Below, piece after piece: positions 24,539 to 34,736 of a DNA stretch of 64,000 nt. The first letter of the stretch is position 1. Every line of letters starts with the position of its first letter. The stretch comes from Flavobacterium sp. HBTb2-11-1. Lineage in GTDB: Bacteria; Bacteroidota; Bacteroidia; Flavobacteriales; Flavobacteriaceae. Under the pieces are notes generated by a model. That model ran no database searches. It was not told where the DNA came from and saw only the letters and a list, made by a program, of their open reading frames with translations. The stretch is from contig NZ_WUMO01000003.1 of the NCBI RefSeq assembly GCF_009826975.1, positions 248,001-312,000 on the forward strand, read 5' to 3'. Made by a program: the position numbers and the translations under genes.

Positions 24539-27500
24539 TTAGAATTCTAAATTTACCCCTATAGAAGTTATTCGTGGCACAGGATAACGCCCTAAGTCGA
24601 TACCGCTCAGCGTTATATTCTGGTCTAGGTTTCCAAGAGCTGGATCAAATCCGGTATATTTTGCAAACGTGTACAAGTTTTGAACGTTTGCATACAATCT
24701 TACTTTAGATATAATAGAATTGTCGAAAATCTTATTTGGCAGATCATAGCTTAAAGAAACATTCTGGATTCTTAAATAAGAACCGTCTTCAACAAATCTG
24801 TTCGAAATTCTTCCGTTGCCATTTGGATCATTAAGCGTAATTCTTGGAACATCTGTATTTTCATTCACTCCAGGTTCAAAAGCCTGTATTGCCTGTGTGC
24901 TTACGTTTCCAAATCGGTCTCCAAAACCAGGATAAATGCCGTCAATATAATGGCGCGTAAAGTTGTAGATCTTGTTGCCTTGGCTTCCTGTTAAAGAAAC
25001 CGAAAAATTGAAGTTTTTGTATCTAAGGTTATTCGTAATGGCATAGGTAAAATCTGGAATAGCATCTCCTATGGCTGTCTGGTCTTTACTGTCTATTTTT
25101 CCGTCACCATTAAGATCTTTAAATCGAATGTCTCCCACGCCTGTTCCTGCTTCTTGAATTGGTCCAGCTGCCAGTTCTGCGGCATTTTTAAACAAGCCAT
25201 CTGTTACATAGCCATAAAATTGTCCTACTGGTTGTCCTTCGGTAGTTCTGGTAACATTGTATAAATCAAACTGCACTTTTCCCAACAATGATTTGCCCTG
25301 ACCTTGAAAACGAGTCAATTCATTATTGTATTTTGAAAAAATGATCGTTGTATCCCAGTTAAAATTTTCTGTAACGATATTTCTTGTATTTAAAGTAAGC
25401 TCAATCCCTTTGGTTACAATTTCACCGGTATTCAAATAATAATTAAGCGCACTTTGATTGGATTCATCGTTGATTTGTTTGGTCAAGAAATCTGAAGAAT
25501 TTTTAATGTAATAATCAAAATCTAATTTTACTCTGTTGTTAAGCATTGCCAGTTCAAAACCAGTATTGAAAGATTTAAGAGATTCCCATTTTATGTCTGG
25601 ATTTCCTAAATTATCGATCGTTGGCGAAACCCCACCAAAAGGCGATGCTAGTAGCGATAAAATAGTTTGGTATCTGTTTGCCGGAATGTTTTGATTTCCT
25701 ACAAGACCGTATCCAGCTTTTAATTTCAGATAATTGATGCTTTTTGACAAAGGCTCAAAGAATTTTTCGTTGCTCACTGTCCATCCTCCTGAAAATGAAG
25801 GGAAATATCCCCATTTGTGATTTGGTCCAAAGTTAGATGAAGCATCTGCTCTTAAAGAAGCAGAAAAAGAGTATCGGTCAGAAAAACTGTAATTTAATCT
25901 TGAAATATAAGAGGTCATAGACCAGCGTCCAGAACCGTTTCCGTTTAGGGCAGTGGCAATATCACCGATATTAAGATTGGTGAAATCTTTATTTAAGAAA
26001 TCGCCTGTTCTGTAACCGCTTAAATATTCATAATAGCTTTCCTGTGCTTCCTGGCCTAGTAAAAAAGTAAAATTATGTTTCTCGTTTAGCGTTTTGTTAT
26101 ATGTCAAATAGTTTTTGATATTCCAGTAATAGCTCTGATCTTGCTGTTTGAACGATTTATTTAAAAGTTCAGTTACGTTTCCTAAAGTATATTTAGGCAC
26201 AAAAGTGCTGTTTTTTGAGAAATTCAAATCGTATCCTAATTCTGATCGGAAAACCAATCCTTTTAAAATAGTAAAATCAGCAAATAGATTTCCATTGATT
26301 TTGAATCTTTCTGTAGTGGTATTATTGTATTCAGATAACGCAATTGGGTTAGTGGCTTCATTTGCCGATGATCCCAAACCAGATGTTGGTCCCGCATAAG
26401 AACCGTCTGCAGCTCTAACCGGCAATTCTGGAGACTGTCTTAAGGCGTTCATAACCAATCCACCTCTGTCATCATTTCTTACCACTTGCTGGGATGATTT
26501 GCTTATTGAGAGATTGTTACCAATTTTAAGCCAAGATTTTACATTAGAATCTACATTTAAACGCATTGCTAATCTGTTGAAATCTGAGTTTAAAACAATA
26601 CCTTCCTGATCAAAATAATTTAAAGAAGTGTAAAAGCGTGTTCCATCTTTTTCTCCAGAGAAAGAAAGCTGGTGATTGTACATGGTTGCCGTTCTGAAAA
26701 GTTCATCCTGCCAGTTTGTGCCATTTCCAAGAAGATTAGGCTTTTGATATTGATACGGAACAGGCTCACCATTTAACTTGTAGATTTTTGCCTGATAAGC
26801 AGCATATTGAGGCAGGTTTAAAACATCAACCGTATTGTTTATCTGCTGTGTCCCTAAATAGGTCTCGTATGTAAATTTAGATTTTCCCTTTTTTCCTTTT
26901 TTAGTGGTAATCAAAACCACTCCATTTGCACCGCTTGAACCATATATCGCAGTTGCAGAGGCATCTTTTAAGATATCGATCGTTTCTATATCTGAAATAT
27001 TCAATCCAGCCAAAGCAGAGTTTTTAGTCTGTCCGTTTCCTCCTCCTAGCGCGCTAAACGAAAAGGAATCATTGTTTTTGTCTGCAAAAACAGGAGTTCC
27101 GTCAATTACATATAAAGGCTCATTTCCATTAATAGAGGTAATTCCTCGAATCTGAACAGAGATTCCACCTCCTGGAGTACCAGAATTCTGCGTAACATTC
27201 ACACCTGCGGCTTTACCAACAAGAGCTTGATCGATAGAGATAAATGGCTTATCTTGAATTTCAGAAGCTTTAATAGAAGATACTGCACCATTTATGTCTT
27301 TTCTTTTTGATGTTCCGTATCCGATAACGACCACTTCGTTTAATTTTTCCAGGTCGCTCACCATGACCACTTGCATATTCGGTTTAGCTTCAAGAATTAA
27401 ATTTTTATATCCTATGTAACTAAAAAGCAGCATTGCTTTTGGTTCAACATTGTTCAATACGAAAGTACCGTCAAAATCGGTGACCGTTCCGTTTTTGGTT

Positions 27501-27637
27501 CCCTGTACTATTACACTAACACCCGGAAGACTGTTTCCTCCCGATGTTACTTTACCTTTAACAGTTTGAGCGAAGAAAAAATTTCCCCACAAGCATACTA
27601 TTAAGCACAATAGTCTTTTCAATGTTTTTTTCTGCAT
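24539..27637 (-). CDS. SusC/RagA family TonB-dependent transporter (PUL1)
   Basis: The protein has 1032 residues. A signal peptide ends near FFFAQ (residue 24). It is followed by a carboxypeptidase-regulatory-like domain (KGKVTSGGNSLPGVSVIVQG, to about 105), a TonB-plug region (EVVVIGYGTSKRKDINGAVSS), the SusC signatures PLYVIDGTPV and SDIETIDILKDASATAIYG, and a long beta-barrel ending in an aromatic-terminated strand (ITSIGVNLEF). It imports oligosaccharides held by SusD through the outer membrane using TonB energy. No N-terminal STN domain is present, so control by an anti-sigma factor is not indicated. Two direct repeats 160-200 bases upstream suggest control by the adjacent two-component regulator. 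Confidence 0.96.
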   Translation of the reverse strand: MQKKTLKRLLCLIVCLWGNFFFAQTVKGKVTSGGNSLPGVSVIVQGTKNGTVTDFDGTFVLNNVEPKAMLLFSYIGYKNLILEAKPNMQVVMVSDLEKLNEVVVIGYGTSKRKDINGAVSSIKASEIQDKPFISIDQALVGKAAGVNVTQNSGTPGGGISVQIRGITSINGNEPLYVIDGTPVFADKNNDSFSFSALGGGNGQTKNSALAGLNISDIETIDILKDASATAIYGSSGANGVVLITTKKGKKGKSKFTYETYLGTQQINNTVDVLNLPQYAAYQAKIYKLNGEPVPYQYQKPNLLGNGTNWQDELFRTATMYNHQLSFSGEKDGTRFYTSLNYFDQEGIVLNSDFNRLAMRLNVDSNVKSWLKIGNNLSISKSSQQVVRNDDRGGLVMNALRQSPELPVRAADGSYAGPTSGLGSSANEATNPIALSEYNNTTTERFKINGNLFADFTILKGLVFRSELGYDLNFSKNSTFVPKYTLGNVTELLNKSFKQQDQSYYWNIKNYLTYNKTLNEKHNFTFLLGQEAQESYYEYLSGYRTGDFLNKDFTNLNIGDIATALNGNGSGRWSMTSYISRLNYSFSDRYSFSASLRADASSNFGPNHKWGYFPSFSGGWTVSNEKFFEPLSKSINYLKLKAGYGLVGNQNIPANRYQTILSLLASPFGGVSPTIDNLGNPDIKWESLKSFNTGFELAMLNNRVKLDFDYYIKNSSDFLTKQINDESNQSALNYYLNTGEIVTKGIELTLNTRNIVTENFNWDTTIIFSKYNNELTRFQGQGKSLLGKVQFDLYNVTRTTEGQPVGQFYGYVTDGLFKNAAELAAGPIQEAGTGVGDIRFKDLNGDGKIDSKDQTAIGDAIPDFTYAITNNLRYKNFNFSVSLTGSQGNKIYNFTRHYIDGIYPGFGDRFGNVSTQAIQAFEPGVNENTDVPRITLNDPNGNGRISNRFVEDGSYLRIQNVSLSYDLPNKIFDNSIISKVRLYANVQNLYTFAKYTGFDPALGNLDQNITLSGIDLGRYPVPRITSIGVNLEF

Positions 27638-28024
27638 AAAGTTTGGTTGTTTAGTTTAAATTGAAATAATTAGTAATTCGTTAAGTTTTAAAAAAATATT
27701 TAAAAATTTGGGTGTTTTGCCAAGAGATTGTTTTGAGTTAGAATGGCTAAACTTTTTTCTTAAATATTTCTTAACGAAAGTAGATTCTAGAGGTGTTGCA
27801 TTGTAGCATAGATGATGCATATTGTGCAACAGATGATGCAAAAAGCACCTATAAAACCCTGTAAATGCTAAAATGAATCTCTGTAAGCATTAAAACAGTT
27901 GCTGAAGTATTGGTAATTTTTTAATCTAAAAAATATTGTTTGTTCAAAATATTAAGGTTTTATTTTTTATATGCTGATTTTTACCTGAAATTTAAAAGCT
28001 TGCATTTTGAAAAAAATCACTGAC
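27638..28024. other. Promoter region of PUL1 susC
   Basis: This gap of about 390 bases between the susC start and the regulator's terminator has no gene. It carries the two 21-bp direct repeats at 27799-27840, a weak -7 element (TACTTTCG on the minus strand, 27775-27782) and an AT-rich 138-base leader. The part from 27845 to 28024 shows nothing recognisable. Confidence 0.5.
27799..27840 (-). promoter_or_regulatory. Two tandem 21-bp direct repeats, candidate regulator binding site
   Basis: The units span 27799-27819 and 27820-27840. Both begin, read on the minus strand, TGCATCATCT and continue to ACAAT. Period 21 is two helical turns, which fits a dimer of AraC-type domains. A sequence matching 16 of 21 positions of the second unit lies at 34880-34900 in front of the GH3 gene. 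Assignment to the hybrid two-component regulator next door is inference from position and repetition. Confidence 0.6.
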
Positions 28025-28054
28025 AGAAAAAAAGCTTCGGTTTAAACCGAAGCT
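28025..28054 (-). terminator. Terminator after the hybrid two-component regulator gene
   Basis: AGCTTCGG (28033-28040) and CCGAAGCT (28047-28054) form part of a 22-base perfect palindrome. On the minus strand it is followed by a T-run (the plus-strand A-run 28027-28033). Confidence 0.85.
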
Positions 28055-28088
28055 CTTGCTGTTTAATATCCAAATTGTAGTTTGTTTT

Positions 28089-31000
28089 CTATTCTTTCGT
28101 TCTTTTTTCCTGAGTAGGCAAATGGCCGTATTTGATTTTATAGCATTTTGCAAAATAGGAGGGAGAAGTAAAACCAACTTTGAAGCTTATTTCGTTGATA
28201 TTATTATTGCCCTGTTCGATCAGCTGTTTTGCTTTTTCTAATCGCACATTTCGGATAAATTCATTAACCGAAACACCTGTAAGCGTTTTTATTTTTCGAT
28301 AGAGCTGGCTTCTGCTTAAAAAGATCTTAGAAGAAAGGAGTTCGACCGTTAGCTCAGGTTCGCTAATGTTTTCGTTGATATAATGCAGAATCTTTTGAAT
28401 GAAATCATTATCAAGCGAGGTTGTTTTTTCTTTGCCTTGCTTGGTGATGCCGCTGTAAAATTTCTTAAACATGATCTGTCTGCTGGTAATAAGCTGCGCG
28501 AGACTCGATTTTAGAATATCCAGTTCAAAAGGTTTGCTTAAATACATATCGGCACCAGAATCGATACCTTCCAATCGGTCTTTTACCATTGCTTTGGCAG
28601 AAAGCATCAATAAAGGAATATGGCTTGTTTTTAAATCGCCTTTTATCTTTTTGCACAGTTCAAGTCCGTCCATGACTGGCATAATGACATCGGTTATGAT
28701 TAAATCAGGCAATTTCTGTACAGCAAGGTCGTGACCTTTTTGGCCATTTTCTGCTGTAATTACTTTGTATGATTTGCCAAGTTCCTGTTTTAAATAATTT
28801 CTCAGTTCTGCATTGTCTTCTACAATTAGAACGGTATAGGCTTTTTGAGTTTCTGCTTCAGAATTGGATTCTATCTCATCTAGAACAGGTTCAGATATAA
28901 GTTCGTTTTTGCTCTCTATTTTATATTTCTCATCAATGATCTCACTTCCTTTATATAGCGAGCTGCCTAGCGGAAAAGTTATTTTAAAGCTTGTGCCTTG
29001 TCCAACTTGGCTTTCAACTTCAATTTTTCCTTTATGGAGTTCGACAAATTCCTTTACAACCTCCAAGCCGATTCCCGTGCTTCCGTAATATTCCTTATTG
29101 AGATTATTGACCTGATAGAAACGGTCAAAAATTTTATTCAAATCTTTTTTGCGTATTCCCGAGCCTGTATCTGCAATGGTTATTGAGAAAGAAGGAACTT
29201 TATTTCCGTCAATTATCAATGCATTTTCGGTTTCTGATGCGTTTATGGAAATATGGATCGAACCATTGTCTGGAGTAAATTTAAATGCGTTTGAAATAAT
29301 ATTAAACAGTATTTTTTCCAGCATTTTAGGATCTAGCCAATCTTCGAGCTCGTCTACAGCCGACTCAAAATTAACAGCAATGTTTCGGGCAGCGGCTTCT
29401 TCATAAAAGTAGCCTATAACGGCTTCTGTAAACGATACGATTTCAACTTTTTTGGCTTGAAGCGAAATTTTATTAAACTCCAATTTATTAAAATCCATAA
29501 GCTCATTAATAAGTCTGGAGAGCCTGTCAGAGCTTTTATGCACTATTTTTAGTTTATTGTGTATCTCTGGAGAGATTTTTTTGCTTTTTAAAATGTCTTC
29601 CAGCGGATTAATGATCAGTGTCAAAGGAGTTCTGAATTCATGCGAGATATTGGTGAAAAACTGCAGTTTTTTATTGTTTAATTTCTCCAATTGGATATTC
29701 TTTTCTTTTTCCAGAATTATGGCCTGCTTCGCTTTGAAACGGTTTTGATAGATCTTGTTAAGATACAGGATCAGGAAAATCAAAATAGAAGAATAGATCA
29801 AATAAGCCCAAATGGTTTTCCACCACGGAGGAAGCACTTTTATTTTCAGTTCTAATTGATTGCCGCTCCAAGTGCCGTCTGCGTTGGCTGATTTTACTTT
29901 AAAGATATAATTTCCCGGAGCTAAATTGGTGTAAGTTGCTGTTCTGTTATTTCCTACATAGTTCCAGTCTTTTTCAAAACCTTCCAGATAATAGGCGTAT
30001 TGGTTTTTCTTAGAATAATTATAATTGATTCCCACATATTCGATTGTAAAAACAGACTGCGTGTAATTAAGCGTAATTTCTTTACTCTGTGAAATTACTT
30101 TGCTTAATGACGAGCCTTCTTCATTTGGCTTTACTGATTTATTGAATAATTTAAAATCACTGAAATAAAGGCGTGGGGCTTTTTCAGCTTTTTTAATTTC
30201 GTTCGGATTAAAATAATTTACGCCTTCATAACCTCCAAAATAAAGTTCTCCGTTCCCGTCTTTATAAACAGCATTGTTGTTAAAATCGTTATCAATAAGA
30301 CCATCATCTTTATTAAAGTTGTTGCTTTTTCGGTTTTTAAGATCAAGTTTTGTAAGCCCAGAGCCACCGCTTAGCCATAAAGCGCCATTATTGTCTGAAA
30401 TTATAGCACGAATTGATTTTTCGTCAAATCCAGGAAAATTATCATAATTGGAGAATGTCTTGTTTTTTTTATTGTAGCTAAATAAACCTTGAGTATCTGT
30501 TCCTATCCAAATGGTTTTATCATTAGATTCATAAATAGATAAAATAATCTGAATGCTATTGTTTTTATTAATGCCGCCAAACATGGCATCGCGCATTTTT
30601 GTGACCTTAAAGCCAGACTCGTCCTTTATATTGATCTGATATAATCCTAAGATAGTGCCGACCCACAAAACATTATCAGAATCCACAAAAACTTTACGGA
30701 TAAAAGCATTATCGAGACCGTTTTTGACAAATGGCTCAGAATCGCAATGTACAAATGTGTTGTTTTTATTATCAAAATAATGCAGTCCTTTTATAAAAGT
30801 TCCGATCCAGATTCTGCCTTTTGAATCTTCTGAAAAACTAAAAATTCGATTTGATTTTAATCCAGGTGTATTTGCTGTATTATAGTTGACAAATCTGGAA
30901 GTTCCGTTTTTTAAAAAGTAGATGCCGCGGTCCCAGCTTCCAAGCCAGATGTTTTGCCTGCTGTCTATAAAAATGACTTGAATATCGACAGCATCTAAAC

Positions 31001-32213
31001 CAGAGTAGTAACTTTGATTTGTTTTATTTACATGAATGAAGCTTTTATTGGCAAGGTTATATATGTCAAGTCCGCCTCCTTCGTTACTGATAAGCAGGTT
31101 TCCTTTTTTGTCTTTTGCAACCGAAGTGACATAACTTGTCTGTAGGGAATTTTCATTGTTAGCAAGCGATTCAAGAGAATTGAATTTATTATTTGGCTTG
31201 TCAAAAACGCCAAGTCCCTTATTGAAATATCCTAGCCACAATCTTTTTTCTCTGTCCTCGTACAAGGACCAAACCGAATTGGATTTTAAGCTGGCACTAT
31301 TGTACTTGCTGTGCAGGTATTTTTTCAGCACTTCTCCCTTATAGTTCACAACCAGTAATCCGTCATTTTCAGTGCCGCAGACAATGTAACCCAAACTGCT
31401 TTGTACGATTGATAGGATCTTATTTTTGGTAATGGCATAGTTTTCAAACTGATAATTATCTGTTTCAGGCTTGATTTTTATGAGTCCGTTTTCGGTTGTG
31501 CCCATCCATAGGTATCCAAATTTATCTATAACAAGACTTTCAATGTCGTTAGTTAGAGGTTCTCGTTTAAATTTGTCTTTATAAATCTGTTTGGCTTTTC
31601 CATTGGCGTCAATTTCTAAAAGTCCGTAACTGGTTCCTAAATAAATAATTCCCTGTTTGTTTTTAACCGAGGATTTTATCAGAAAATTGGGCTTGTCCAG
31701 TACTTTTGAATGGACCAGAGAAGCTTTTAGAGTTTTTATGTTAAGTTTGAATAATCCAAAACCGTAAGCGCCTAAGTATAGATTGCCATTATTGTCTTCA
31801 ATAATTGTTTTTATCGTAATGGGCTGCGTGTATCCCTGTGTTATGGCATCTTCAATATTGATTCGGGTAAAGTTGTCCAAATCTCTGTTATATAAGCATA
31901 AACCCTGATCGGTGCCCACCCAAAGATTATTTTTGGAATCGATAAACGTCGAATAAATAAAGTTGCTGTTTACCGAGCCGGGTTTGTTATCGTATTTATA
32001 TCCGAAATAATTTACGCCATCGTATCTATACAGACCAGCACCGCTTGTACCGATCCATATAAAATCATTTTTATCCTGAATGATAGAAGAAACAGCTCGT
32101 TTTGAAGCAGTTTCTTGTATGCTCCTAAACTGGTAGCTGTCAAATTGGCCTTGAGAAAACAGCGAGTTTGAAATGGTTAAAAAGCATAAAAGGATATAAA
32201 TTGTTTTTTTCAT
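28089..32213 (-). CDS. Hybrid two-component system regulator (HTCS) of PUL1
   Basis: The protein has 1374 residues and all sensor-to-DNA parts in one chain. There is a signal peptide (1-21), then two periplasmic seven-bladed reg_prop propellers (about 25-690; blades repeat D-x-x-G-x-x-W-x-G-T) and a Y_Y_Y domain (about 735-795). A membrane helix (about 800-820) leads to a histidine kinase with His858 (NISHEFRTP), an N-box near 971-982 and a G-box ADTGSGI. A receiver domain has phospho-acceptor Asp1175 (IITDVIMP) and Lys1227 (LSKPF). A C-terminal AraC helix-turn-helix covers about 1270-1370. Such proteins bind a PUL-specific oligosaccharide and activate susC transcription. It sits between susC and the GH3 gene. 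Confidence 0.96.
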   Translation of the reverse strand: MKKTIYILLCFLTISNSLFSQGQFDSYQFRSIQETASKRAVSSIIQDKNDFIWIGTSGAGLYRYDGVNYFGYKYDNKPGSVNSNFIYSTFIDSKNNLWVGTDQGLCLYNRDLDNFTRINIEDAITQGYTQPITIKTIIEDNNGNLYLGAYGFGLFKLNIKTLKASLVHSKVLDKPNFLIKSSVKNKQGIIYLGTSYGLLEIDANGKAKQIYKDKFKREPLTNDIESLVIDKFGYLWMGTTENGLIKIKPETDNYQFENYAITKNKILSIVQSSLGYIVCGTENDGLLVVNYKGEVLKKYLHSKYNSASLKSNSVWSLYEDREKRLWLGYFNKGLGVFDKPNNKFNSLESLANNENSLQTSYVTSVAKDKKGNLLISNEGGGLDIYNLANKSFIHVNKTNQSYYSGLDAVDIQVIFIDSRQNIWLGSWDRGIYFLKNGTSRFVNYNTANTPGLKSNRIFSFSEDSKGRIWIGTFIKGLHYFDNKNNTFVHCDSEPFVKNGLDNAFIRKVFVDSDNVLWVGTILGLYQINIKDESGFKVTKMRDAMFGGINKNNSIQIILSIYESNDKTIWIGTDTQGLFSYNKKNKTFSNYDNFPGFDEKSIRAIISDNNGALWLSGGSGLTKLDLKNRKSNNFNKDDGLIDNDFNNNAVYKDGNGELYFGGYEGVNYFNPNEIKKAEKAPRLYFSDFKLFNKSVKPNEEGSSLSKVISQSKEITLNYTQSVFTIEYVGINYNYSKKNQYAYYLEGFEKDWNYVGNNRTATYTNLAPGNYIFKVKSANADGTWSGNQLELKIKVLPPWWKTIWAYLIYSSILIFLILYLNKIYQNRFKAKQAIILEKEKNIQLEKLNNKKLQFFTNISHEFRTPLTLIINPLEDILKSKKISPEIHNKLKIVHKSSDRLSRLINELMDFNKLEFNKISLQAKKVEIVSFTEAVIGYFYEEAAARNIAVNFESAVDELEDWLDPKMLEKILFNIISNAFKFTPDNGSIHISINASETENALIIDGNKVPSFSITIADTGSGIRKKDLNKIFDRFYQVNNLNKEYYGSTGIGLEVVKEFVELHKGKIEVESQVGQGTSFKITFPLGSSLYKGSEIIDEKYKIESKNELISEPVLDEIESNSEAETQKAYTVLIVEDNAELRNYLKQELGKSYKVITAENGQKGHDLAVQKLPDLIITDVIMPVMDGLELCKKIKGDLKTSHIPLLMLSAKAMVKDRLEGIDSGADMYLSKPFELDILKSSLAQLITSRQIMFKKFYSGITKQGKEKTTSLDNDFIQKILHYINENISEPELTVELLSSKIFLSRSQLYRKIKTLTGVSVNEFIRNVRLEKAKQLIEQGNNNINEISFKVGFTSPSYFAKCYKIKYGHLPTQEKRTKE

Positions 32214-32336
32214 GTAGATGTAACGATATGCATTATTTGGTTTGTATAAGTGGATTTTTCAGGATATGGGAAACAATATTAATAAAACTAATTTGAACAC
32301 TTATTTTTTTTTATTCAAATCTGTCTTATTGCCAAA

Positions 32337-32385
32337 ATCCTGAGTACGATTATGAGCCTTATTAAGGAATTATCGTACTCAGGAT
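32337..32385 (-). terminator. Terminator-like hairpin after the PUL1 GH3 gene
   Basis: A perfect 14-bp inverted repeat (32337-32350 with 32372-32385) is followed on the minus strand by TTTTGG. It separates GH3 from the regulator gene. The remaining gap to 32453 is AT-rich without other clear sites. Confidence 0.65.
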
Positions 32386-32453
32386 ATAAAAAAAATAAAA
32401 GATATTCGATTCTTGTTAAGACAGAAATCCTTTTGGGCTTTATTTTTGGGCTT

Positions 32454-34736
32454 TTATTTTAGCTCAAATTTACCGTTAAGTCCATTATTAGAATTCCAGC
32501 CCACCATAATATTAAATTGGCCAGGTTCTACTAAAAATTTACCGTTGTTGTCGTAGAATCCAAGTTCATTATTTGTCAATGTGAATTGAACTGTTTTGGT
32601 TTCTCCCTTTTTTAATTCGACAAGCTCAAAACCTTTTAATTCTTTTACAGGTCTTGCAATGCTTGCAACAGGATCATTTATATAGAGCTGGACGATTTCT
32701 TTCCCATCAAAATTACCCGTATTGGTCACATCAACAGAAACTTCTATTTTTTCTCCTTTTTGGAAAGAAGCTTTTGAAATCTTCAGGTTTTTATACTCAA
32801 AAGAAGTATAGCTTAATCCGTAACCGAATGGATATAATGGTGTTTTCTCGACATCAGAATAGTGCGACCAGAAAACATTATTGTCTTTGTCTGTAGGTCT
32901 TCCCGTATTGTACAGATTGTAATAGATAGGGCATTGGCCTACGTTTCTTGGAAAAGACATTGGCAGCTTGCCACTCGGATTATAGTCTCCGTATAAAACC
33001 TGCGCTATGGCATTGCCAGATTGCGTTCCTAATTGCCAAGCTTCAACAACAGCAGGTATATGTTCTGCCGCCCAAGGTATAGACAAAGGACGTCCGTTGT
33101 TTAAGACTAAAACAATATTTGGGTTTACTTTATAAATTTCCTCCAGCAATTGCTGCTGATTGCCTGGAAGGGCTAATTCAGTTCTGCTGCGCGCTTCGCC
33201 GCTTTGAAAACCTATCTCGCCCAGCACCATTACTACAATTTCAGCCTCTTTGGCCGCTTTTTTTGCCGCTTCAAATCCAGAAAAGTCAGTTGAATTGACT
33301 TTTACTTCGTCTAAAAAGGATTGCTTGTTTGTAGCAACATCAGTCCCTTTTTCATAAACTAATGCGCTGTTTTTATATTGCTGCATTCCTTCCAGAACCG
33401 ATACCGCAGTATTATCATCTGCGGCAATTCTCCAGCTGCCCAAAGGACTGTTTTTATCATTGGCCAAAGCGCCGATTAAAGCAATTTTAGCGCCTGACTT
33501 TTTTAAAGGCAGAATATTTTTATCGTTTTTTAATAACACAATCGATTTTTTGGCCATATCCAGAACATCGTCGTTGTTTGCTTTGCTGCCTATATTTGAT
33601 TTTTCGCGAGCTTCGTCACAATATTTATAAGGGTCGTCAAAAAGGCCCAGTTCAAATTTCACGCGAAGGATTCTGCGCACGGCATCATCAATTACGCTCT
33701 CTTTTACCGATCCCTTTTTTACCAGTTTAGCGAGTTCTGTAACATATATATTCGATTCCATATCCATATCAGAACCTGCAAGAGCTGCTTTTTTAGCGGC
33801 ATCGGCACCATCTGCTGCGTAGCCGTGAGTAATCATTTCTGCTATTGAAGCCCAGTCAGAAACCACAAATCCTTTAAATCCCCAAGCGCCTTTTAGAATA
33901 TCTCTCTGTAAAAAGATATTTCCTGTAGCGGGAATTCCATTTAAGGTGTTGAATGAATTCATAAAAGTGCGGATTCCCGCGTCACTTGCCGCTTTAAAAG
34001 GAGGCAGCACCGTATTATATAGTTTAGAATTACTCATATCTACGCTGTTGTAATCTCGGCCTGCTTCTACAAAACCATAACCGGCAAAATGTTTTGCACA
34101 GGCGATGATTTTAGTATGGTCAAAACGCTCGCCTTGAAAACCTTTAACTCTTGCTGTGGCAATTTTACTTCCTAAATAAGGATCTTCGCCAGCGCCTTCC
34201 ATAACTCTTCCCCATCTTGCATCATTTGAGATATCTACATTAGGTGCAAAAGTCCAATTTAATCCAGATGCAGAAGCTTCCAAAGCAGCTACACTGGCTG
34301 AATTTTTAATGGCTTCCAAATCCCAGCTTGCCGCTTCTGCCAGCGGAATTGGGCTTAAGGTTTTATAGCCGTGTATGACATCAAAACCAAAAAGAAGCGG
34401 AATTCCCAAACGGGTTTCTTCAACAGCCATTTTTTGCAAAGTTCTGACTTGGTTAACCCCTCGAACGGTAAGAACAGAACCCACCAATCCTTTCTTTATA
34501 TTATTGTATTTTTCTTCATTAGAACCTGATTCCGGTTTTGGTCCCGTTACATCCCATGAACCATTGTACTGATTCATTTGTCCGATTTTTTCTTCCAATG
34601 TCATTTCTTTCATTAAAAGAGAAATTCTTTCCTCTATTGGTTTGTTAGAGTCAAGATACTTTTTTGCTTGTCCGTAACTGGTTCCATAAACAATAAGCAG
34701 AAAAAAAGCGTATTGTTTAATTTGTTTTTTCATCAT
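32454..34736 (-). CDS. GH3 beta-glucosidase/beta-xylosidase (PUL1)
   Basis: The protein has 760 residues from the ATG at 34736. The frame runs a further 98 codons upstream through DNA carrying the operator-like repeat, with no family similarity, so the shorter start with signal peptide (FFLLIVYGTSYGQ) is used; the adjacent ATG at 34733 is equally possible. It has the BglX-like three-domain layout: a barrel with KHFAGYG and nucleophile Asp294 (GFVVSDWA), an alpha/beta sandwich, and a C-terminal Fn3-like domain (GLSYTSFEYKNL). It removes beta-linked glucose or xylose from oligosaccharide ends in the periplasm. It is probably co-regulated with susC, as a related repeat lies at 34880-34900. Confidence 0.92.
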   Translation of the reverse strand: MMKKQIKQYAFFLLIVYGTSYGQAKKYLDSNKPIEERISLLMKEMTLEEKIGQMNQYNGSWDVTGPKPESGSNEEKYNNIKKGLVGSVLTVRGVNQVRTLQKMAVEETRLGIPLLFGFDVIHGYKTLSPIPLAEAASWDLEAIKNSASVAALEASASGLNWTFAPNVDISNDARWGRVMEGAGEDPYLGSKIATARVKGFQGERFDHTKIIACAKHFAGYGFVEAGRDYNSVDMSNSKLYNTVLPPFKAASDAGIRTFMNSFNTLNGIPATGNIFLQRDILKGAWGFKGFVVSDWASIAEMITHGYAADGADAAKKAALAGSDMDMESNIYVTELAKLVKKGSVKESVIDDAVRRILRVKFELGLFDDPYKYCDEAREKSNIGSKANNDDVLDMAKKSIVLLKNDKNILPLKKSGAKIALIGALANDKNSPLGSWRIAADDNTAVSVLEGMQQYKNSALVYEKGTDVATNKQSFLDEVKVNSTDFSGFEAAKKAAKEAEIVVMVLGEIGFQSGEARSRTELALPGNQQQLLEEIYKVNPNIVLVLNNGRPLSIPWAAEHIPAVVEAWQLGTQSGNAIAQVLYGDYNPSGKLPMSFPRNVGQCPIYYNLYNTGRPTDKDNNVFWSHYSDVEKTPLYPFGYGLSYTSFEYKNLKISKASFQKGEKIEVSVDVTNTGNFDGKEIVQLYINDPVASIARPVKELKGFELVELKKGETKTVQFTLTNNELGFYDNNGKFLVEPGQFNIMVGWNSNNGLNGKFELK

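Noticed and set aside
28025..28054. The 22-base palindrome as a regulator binding site for susC
   Set aside because: It is followed by a T-run on the minus strand and lies directly behind the two-component regulator gene, so it is better explained as a terminator.
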